In this document: in pieces, positions 57,127-64,000 of the stretch | Layout of the letters: each line of letters begins with the position of its first letter | Position numbering within the stretch: the first letter of the stretch is position 1 | DNA from: Lentinula raphanica | Taxonomy: Eukaryota > Basidiomycota > Agaricomycetes > Agaricales > Omphalotaceae | Reading direction: 5' to 3' | DNA: 64,000 nt | NCBI GenBank assembly: GCA_027919835.1 | Contig: JANVFP010000027.1 | Coordinates: 310,001 to 374,000 of the forward strand | Notes under the pieces: model-generated | Told to the model about the DNA's origin: nothing | Seen by the model: the letters and a program-made list of their open reading frames with translations, nothing else | Databases searched by the model: none | Made by a program: the position numbers and the translations under genes

Positions 57127-60100
57127 ATGAGCTTTTACTCGTTTCAGTTGAATACATCAGATTCTCAGAATGCTGAACCTCTACCGCGATCTTTTGGACC
57201 TGTATCGCCATCTTCATTCTATCGCACTCCGCAACCTCGAAACAAGACCAATCGTGTAGCTATTTCTACTACATCTCCCTCGTGTCCTATCCTCGCCACA
57301 ACTCAGAGCACCTCAGCTATTCCATCCTCACCAGCCTCTCCGCAACTCAAACGAAGGAAAGAGAACGATGGATTTACAGTTTACACTTCTGATCGACCTT
57401 CTGTTCCGAAGAAGAGGAAACTCAAGCTCAGCCCTCTCCAAAAGCTCGAGTCCATCCTGCATCATATACAGAGTCTAGATTGGTCCTACAGTGACTATCT
57501 ATTCTACAGCTCAGAGTGGAGACATTTTACACGGGGCAATGCACATTCTACCGCCGTCGAGAAGTTCCTTAGTGGTAGATGTAACCATCATCCAGGAGAA
57601 ATCATCCGAAACTGGTATAGCTCACCTGACGGTCGTCTCGGGGATGCCGACCTTCTCTCTTCTCACATGTGGTCTACCTCTGAACCAAAATACTACGAGA
57701 TCAAGCATATTCGTGCTTGCTTGACCTCGTTTGCTGCACAAATCTGTATACAGCATGCTGTTCACCAAGCAAAGGTTGCTGTCAGGCCTGAAAGTGGACT
57801 TCACGTCCGTCTATCTGTGAAAGGAAGCTCTGGTTCTACTAAGAGCCCTGTTCATACGGAATGGGCAGATATTGGGGCAGACACCACGTCCAGAGTTGGT
57901 GACATTTTCCGAACCTTTGAGCCTTTTCTATACGATTTTCTCTCATGCGTTGCCTCTGGAAATACGGAAATCAATAAAACCATCACGCGCAAAACACGGC
58001 CCATCAACACTGTACGTTCTGACATTTAATATTTAACCTTCGAAGAATGCAGAGATTGACTTGTATCATGTCAGGTGGTTACACACTCAATTGCCGCTCT
58101 TAATTTCTCCCTCAACCGTCGTGCAAATTGGCTCCCTGTAGCACGAGGGATCCTCTATTTTTCGACCTCTGCACCTGTGGATCTGTTTGCTTACGAAAGT
58201 CGTACTGGAACCATGCCCGCGTACAGTACTATCTACGGAATTCTTCGAGAGCTTGGTAATGAAGAAGGCCTTGCAACACGAGCTGCCGGAACTGACCCAA
58301 ACCTTTGGGGAAAAATTTTCTTCGATAACACGCAGCGTCATTTGCGGCAGAGGGATATGCGGGCTGGCCAAGAGAACAAGATGTCGGTAGGCATTGCGGC
58401 AACATTCGTCGAGTATGCTGAAGGTACTTTCCCACCGGATGTCCATGATATCAACGACAAGAAAGCCCGCATCGCTAAAAATGAGCGCGCCCACATTGAT
58501 GTTAACTTTTTCATCGACTTGATCAACGACAAACACCTAGAGACTGTGGGCATGATTCAATGGCTGGATTCTCTCGTCACTCAGATCCCCGAGCTTGCTT
58601 ATCTCAAACCACACATTACCTCGCTTTACAAGACAAAGGGCGCCATAGACCGTCTACCTCCTCGGGCTTCAAAAATCCATTGTCTTTCGACTGTAGGCAA
58701 GAATGAGAACGTCACCGGCGAACTTTATTCCTCCATCCTCGATTTCTTTGCGCAGATCGGACAGACAGCCGACTCGTATAGCTCCCGGGTATGGCCAGTT
58801 GGAGGTGACGGACTTTCCTATCAGAGGCTTCTGGAGTTGAAGCGCTACATGCAGTACGAGGAGAATGAGCTGCTCAACCTGGGCCTACTCGAGCCTCAGC
58901 TCGAATGGTGGCACACAATGTGGCAAGATCTCAATCGACTCTATGAGACTCACTGGGGAGAGCCGCTAAGTCGGGATCCTTCGACGTTTGGCCATAGCTC
59001 CCGCAAAATCGGTCGCGAAGATCCATCAAACCTCAAGAAAATCGATTATTACCCAGGGATACAGCTTGCGTACCTTGTGTTGGACACTCGGATGCTTGAC
59101 TGTTGGAGGTACGTTGTGTTCACTTCGAATCTCAAGATCGGCATGCTTACGCTCAGCTTCGATAGACTTGCGTTCAATACAACGGATATCTTCCAGTATT
59201 TTCGAGAACTCAGCAAGAATGACAGTCTACCCACGATTGAGGTTCTCGAATCTATGGCAAAAACTCTCTTTCATAGCTACAGCACTACGCAGGCCTATTA
59301 TCATGCATTGCATGATGCCGGTGCTTCCGAGAACACTTCGTCGTGGAACAGAAGTGTTCCTGTGGGGACACCTTGGATGGGAGTTGCAGATGATCCCTCG
59401 ATGGTCGATATGGGCCTTATGTTCACGAAGTCAAAGATTCGTTCGGCTGTGAGCAAACCAATGAAGCAGAGGAGACCAACACGAAAAGAGAAAGAGGCAG
59501 ATGAAGAAAAGCAGAAGATACGCACAACGGGCGATCGGGTCTTGGCCAACTCCATCGCATTCATGCGTGATGCTCTCCTGTCACGCGAATGTGCCAACGC
59601 TGTTGCATCCGGTGATGTCGGTAGAGTTTGGGAGGTTTTAAAGGTCAGTTACTTTTGCTCACTGTTGTCGGTAATCGCTCACTTTGAAGATACAGGTCAT
59701 GTTATTCACATTTGCAGGCTCTTCTCATTCGAAATACACAACCTATCTATTGGAAACAATCACCTCGCTTGAACTTGAATCGAGCCAGCCCCTCCGTAAT
59801 GCACTACTCCGAACAATGCTCATCAACCTCAGCGGTAAACCTGGTGCCTTCTCCCCTTGTGATATCATTCAAGAATATTTCAACCGTCTGCTCGAGTTCA
59901 TCGTGGAACGTAAAGGAAAAGAGTTTGACCATGTATTCATCCAGCAGATCATCTCGCGCAACCTTCACCGTATGTCTCAAGTCAAAATTGATGCCAGAAC
60001 AAGTGTCGGTCTTGCGCATCACTCCGGTCGTCACAGTGAGCCGCACTCCAATCCCGAAGTTCGAATACTCTTGAAACAATATGCTCACCATGAACTTCAC

Positions 60101-60592
60101 TTGCGGCGTGTGGGGCGCTATGTGGAGGAACGGGATACCGACAATTTCATGAAGGGTTGGAGCAAGTTGGACAATGGGAAGCTTGCAAAATGGGTTGACG
60201 AAACTGCAAGTGCTCGAGTTAGACTCGACGTCGATACGCGTGTTGCTGCTCTTGATCACTCCTTCCCAGAATCTCATTCCGACCTGGATATTCCTGCGAC
60301 TACTGCTTCTGACCCTCTGGTGGACAACAATGACTGCAATGATGGGGACTTTGCCGACAGTGATACTGATACAGAAACCGATGTTGAGTCAGATGATGAA
60401 GATGACGACTTCGAGACCACGCTTGGCATGGCTGAAATCCATGATGGTACTCTGCACATGACCACTTTGGAGGTCGAGGATATGCTTGAAGAGTTTCTGG
60501 ATGAAGTTGAATGTTCTCAATCAGATAGCGGCGAGGTAAGTATCAAGTCTCATCATTGGTATATACATTCTAATCGCTGCATCTAGGACTAA
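57127..60592 (+). CDS. DUF6589 domain protein, 1,099 aa
   Basis: Exons 57127-58011, 58075-59643, 59696-60535 and 60587-60592; all phase 0. The N-terminus is Ser/Pro-rich with a nuclear localisation signal (PKKRKLK, about residue 95). Then a helical region (LHHIQSLDWSYSDYLFYSS). The DUF6589 core has WPVGGDGLSYQRLLELKR (about 537), LLEPQLEWWHTMWQDLNRLY, DPSTFGHSSRKIGREDPSNL, KIDYYPGIQLAYLVLDTRML and DCWR. Exon 3 opens LFTFAGSSHSKYTTYLLE and has MLINLSGKPGAFSPCDIIQE and HRMSQVKIDARTSVGL; the C-terminus is very acidic. The family has no known function; the GGDG/GDQ plus His-containing core suggests to me a nuclease or transposase-like fold, which is inference. Bases 59110-59163 (GTACGT...CTCAG) could be an extra in-frame intron. 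Stop codons of this gene and the helicase are 24 bp apart. Confidence 0.8.
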
Positions 60593-60616
60593 AAGTATAT
60601 ACAATCTATCATATGA

Positions 60617-62550
60617 CTATCCAATGTTACGGTTCTTTTGCTCTTTCTGTCGCTTCTCATCTGCCTGGATTCGCTGGAAATCCTGCCTCAACGCCTGTAT
60701 CTTCGCAAATAACTGTAGGTCGTGTGGCATCAAACGTTTGTTTTTGAATCCCTCGAGCATTTTTGTGACATCGCTGGCCTCTTTGAGCAGATGGAAGTTA
60801 TCGAGGACCTTCTTCATCTCCTTGTCCGTGAAGAACAGGGAGGACGGGAGTGTATGTACATCCGGACCTGCGGCTCGAAAGAGTTCCAGACGGAATTGCC
60901 TCAGCTCCTGCATGCCATGGGAACGCAATGCTAATGATATTCCCCGGGGTTTTTTAGGTTCGTCAGAGGCCTTTCGTCCATCACCAGCTGATTCGCCAGG
61001 TATGTTCGGAATGAAAAGTTTCAACGCGCAGCCACTGCATTGGCAAGGAATTTTCGGGGGCAAAGGAGGTGAGTTAATACAAGTAGGACAACTACAAGGT
61101 TCGTCGTTCAGAGGATTATCGTAGAGTTGGTCAATCCCTTTAATCTTGCATTTTGTGAGGTACAATTCTGCAAGGGCCTCGTCCATCCCGGCATCGCTTC
61201 CGCTCGACTTCATGACTGCCTTCATGCTCGCACTGGTACCCAAGGCTTCTTCAGCTCGTTTTCGCGCGTTGACGTTGAAGTAAACGATGCCTTGGTAAGT
61301 GATTTGATCACTTGTCTCCTGATAGCGAGGCCGAATACGACCGATCATTTGCAGGAGCTGATCGGTGTCCTCTGGATCTCCAAACACCACTACGTCCTCA
61401 ACGTTATCGACGTCCACACCAACAGCAAGAGCACTCGTCGCAATGACGATATTACATTCACCGGACTGCATAAGTGTCCGTGTCGTCTCATTGTAGTTCC
61501 TCGAGAGTGAGTGATACTCCCGGATCCGCTTCAGCACAGTACGGGGATCGCCACCTAAAGCCTTGTCGCATTTGTAAAGGAATTGGTGAACACGATTTCC
61601 GAGACCAATGGATTGGCAGAAAATGACTGTCTTTCGCTTGCGTCGAATGATCCACTGCAGCTCGGGAAAGTTGGTTCCCTCAATGGAGGAAGAAATCTCC
61701 CGGAATATAAGGTGAATATCGTGTCGCTGGTTTGATCGTCTGATGAGGTGAAACTCGCCGTTCTTGAGCCCCAGGAATTGACAGATGTTCTTCAACACTG
61801 TACCACCCCGCATGGTAGCAGTGAGTCCCATGAGAGTGACTGTGTCTGGTAACCTTGACCGCACCAGCCCAATCTGCTGGAATGGCTTTCGAAAGCTCCT
61901 TCCCCAAGTCAACAAGAGGTGGATTTCATCGACGGCAAGTGAATACAACCGTACGAAGAATCTCTCGTCCTTCAATGCCCTCGCAAACTCATCCGACTTC
62001 AACTGCTCCGGAGACAGAAGGAGGACAGATAGTGAAATATCGTCGACTGCTCTAACCCAAAGGTCGAGAGATCCACTCCTAGTAGCCTCCTCTTTGGTCT
62101 CTTTATTGATGATAAGGATATCGAGGGTGATATTTGACATCTTCTCTTCCTGGTGAACCTACTGTGAGCTGAGATTCCATTGCATGAAATTTATTTGCTT
62201 ACCAACTGATATTCTAGATAATTGGTCGGGCATATTGCCAACATCAGAGGATTTTTTGGAAATCTTTTTGCCGCATTCTGGGCCTCCAGATACTTTTCGG
62301 GATACCTGGTAAGCTCACGGACAACAAGCGCTGTGAATGCAATGTAACCAGTCTTTCCAGAGCCAGTTGGTGTAATCGCCACTAAGTCTTTTCCATCTAG
62401 CATTTCTCCAATGCCGTCGAGGACATAATCGTGGGGTCGAAACGGGGCATAGAGCTGGACTATCTGGGCTATCAGGGCATGTCCAGCCTGACTTTTGAAT
62501 GAGAATGGTGTTGTACAGTCGTTAGCCGCGAGAGCTACATTGGTATTCAT
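60617..62550 (-). CDS. RecQ-like superfamily 2 DNA helicase, 629 aa
   Basis: Exons 62203-62550 and 60617-62158 join through a 44-nt intron (GTAAGC...CAGTAG), giving 629 aa. Motifs: YAPFRPHDYVLDGIGEMLDG (RecQ-type motif 0), AITPTGSGKT (Walker A, about 59-67), AVDEIHLLLTWG (DEIH box, about 193), GLTAT (motif III), VIFCQS (motif IV), VIATSALAVGVDVDNV (motif V) and QMIGRIRPR (motif VI, normally Q-x-x-GRAGR). The C-terminal third has a paired CxCxxC-x11-CxCxxC cluster (about 471-493), probably zinc-binding, and a Lys/Gln-rich end. No RQC or HRDC domain seen; shorter than cellular RecQ. Expected activity: ATP-driven DNA unwinding. Convergent partner of DUF6589 inside the same inverted repeats. Confidence 0.85.
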
Positions 62551-62659
62551 TCTGGTCGTAGCTCGAACGATTGACGCGCGAAAAAAAAGAAAAGTAAAAA
62601 TTTATTGGCCTAATTACGGTCTTGTGATACGTGTCTAAGGGAGAACGTGATATGCACGT

Positions 62660-62717
62660 GAGACCAAATAAGGAAAGAGCCGAGCTACGGTTCGGACCCA
62701 GGTTTTCACACTAGACT
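62660..62717. repeat. Right copy of the 58-bp inverted repeat
   Basis: Core GCCGAGCTACGGT at 62679-62691, 141 bp before the helicase start codon; inverted relative to the left copy. Confidence 0.6.
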
Positions 62718-64000
62718 ATGTATTCCTAACGCTCGTGTTATATGTTATGTTTTCATTCGATAGAGTCGGGCGTTTGGATAGCCTCCGGAGCGGCCCCCCC
62801 TAGCTGCCTAGCAGGACCAATCGAAATCCATCGATTCCTGTCCTTTCCTATCCAGTCGCAATTTGCGCTTGGTATTCAATCTCCCGTAGGAACCTGTAGG
62901 AATCCCGTATGCAGAGTTGCACATGCGATCCAGCTCCATGCGGATTTCCTGATGATCAATCGGCGGACGCAGGGGTCAGGTATAGCCTCGAATCCATATG
63001 CGAGAAATAGCAGTGTAGTACGCATGTGGTGACGAAAATTCGACTTTCTGCTGCTTGCTGGCAGCTGGATGTCCGTGTACCAGTAGCATCGACAATCCAA
63101 CTCCAGAGTCACTGCGACCACCAAAAGTACACCTCCTATGCGCAGGTCGAAACACAAGAGAGGATTGGCAGCTTTCGACGGTTTTCTGGAGAATTAGAAC
63201 GAGAGATATAAGATGGTGGAGATAGGTAATGTCGGTATCAACAAGCAGGGCCACTCGTTTGTGATCCAGATGGAGAAAAAGCCTAGTGGAGAAAGAATCA
63301 AAACCGTTCAGAAGAAAGACCTCAACGAGAAGTTGGCAAGGAGGCAACCAGTGCAATGATATTCGCGCATCACCCTCTCTCATCCTGCACCAAACAATTC
63401 TCTCCATAATAGAGACACACGGGATCGCTCATCGATATTCAGCTTCCCAGCAGCAGTCTCATTGGCTCATCCTCCTGTAGACATTCAAAAGTTGATATTC
63501 GAGGCTGAGATGTATAAGGGCAGAGACTTTTGACTGACTGGGTTCGAACATCGGTACAGCGACGGCGACGGCGGCATTCGGTCGTTTGTATGAGTGGCGC
63601 CGAGCGATGTATAGTAGTGTATAGTATGAGGCTTGAGCTTGAGCGTGTATGTACTCGGATAGATGGACGGAGTGGCAAGCGAGCGAATTGTCAAGCTCTC
63701 AGCAGTGCCACATGAACACAATCATGGAACGACAATCTCAGGAAAGAGTCTGAACGATCATCGATCATCGTTCATTCATACCAAACATCGCCTTCGAAAG
63801 CTCCTCGCAGGAGCAGGCAAGAGCTTGTGTACAATCCACTAAATTCCGTCCGTCCCACGAATCTATCGACGCTCATTGGGGATGACGACTGTGCACCAGG
63901 ACAACCTAAGAGTCGAGCTGGCGTCGAGCAGAATGCATTTGATTGACGAATAGGGATCCAATCGTGACCGCCGGCTGGCACATGCTTCACGTGCAAGGCA
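62718..64000. other. No gene recognised to the window end
   Basis: Short open frames on both strands without motifs. The stretch 63530-63720 is purine/pyrimidine skewed with CGACGGCGACGGCGGC. A gene may begin beyond the window. Confidence 0.35.

Larger units (their letters stand above)
56955..62717. mobile_element. Candidate two-gene element: DUF6589 plus RecQ-like helicase inside inverted repeats
   Basis: Two convergent genes fill the interval. Its ends are inverted relative to each other: 56955-57012 and 62660-62717 align without gaps at 41 of 58 positions, both starting AGTCT and sharing a perfect ACCGTAGCTCGGC. A perfect 10-bp direct repeat TGTATTCCTA lies outside, 74 bp from the left end and 1 bp from the right end. 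No duplication abuts both ends exactly, so the borders and the mobile nature are unproven; a shared promoter element is the alternative. Confidence 0.5.

Noticed and set aside
61127..62156. Plus-strand open frames opposite the helicase
   Set aside because: Antisense shadows of a clearly coding helicase frame.
1..64000. CRISPR arrays, riboswitches, bacterial operons
   Set aside because: No regularly spaced repeats seen; the gene structure is eukaryotic.

Overview
The window looks like nuclear DNA of a filamentous mushroom-forming basidiomycete (Agaricomycete). Nearly every gene is cut by 50-75 nt GT-AG introns. Several proteins belong to families I know mainly from Agaricomycetes (DUF6699, DUF6589), and the transposons are of basidiomycete type. 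All calls come from reading the sequence; no database search was run.

Layout. (1) 1-6924: a tyrosine-recombinase (DIRS/Ngaro-type) retrotransposon, cut off at the left edge. It carries a gag with an in-frame stop, a frameshifted RT/RNase H and an intact YR domain, and ends in split direct repeats and hairpins. Its pol is interrupted by a second 1.65-kb insertion (1667-3313) full of AGATCT palindromes. (2) 6925-12500: gene-poor, with a 1.35-kb tandem duplication (8.55-11.24 kb). (3) 12.6-14.4 kb: MFS sugar transporter. (4) 14.4-21.4 kb: gene-poor; a degenerate tRNA-Ser-like sequence, a DUF6699 protein and a tentative small gene. (5) 21.4-25.8 kb: divergent pair, a DHA-type MFS exporter and a SAM methyltransferase. 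(6) 26.3-32.3 kb: neutral ceramidase and two unrecognised genes. (7) 35.6-38.4 kb: membrane-anchored GH5 glucanase. (8) 38.4-43.5 kb: no supported gene. (9) 43.5-49.6 kb: a compact SRP72, a histidine-acid-phosphatase-like membrane protein whose RHG histidine is replaced, and a GGPP synthase. (10) 49.6-55.0 kb: a small foldback element, then a complete 5,011-bp DNA transposon with 62-bp terminal inverted repeats (TIRs), an 8-bp target-site duplication (TSD) and an intact spliced 1,438-aa P/hAT-like transposase. (11) 55.3-56.4 kb: a secreted protein whose N-terminal part is built from tandemly duplicated intron plus micro-exon units. (12) 56.9-62.7 kb: a convergent DUF6589 / RecQ-like helicase pair enclosed by a diverged 58-bp inverted repeat, with a 10-bp direct repeat just outside. 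This is the best candidate for an undescribed two-gene mobile or domesticated system. (13) 62.7-64.0 kb: nothing recognised.

Housekeeping and metabolic genes (transporters, ceramidase, glucanase, SRP72, GGPPS) are interleaved with mobile DNA, and no large functional cluster is evident. The intact open frames and matched ends at 50-55 kb and 57-62.6 kb contrast with the decayed retroelement at the left edge.
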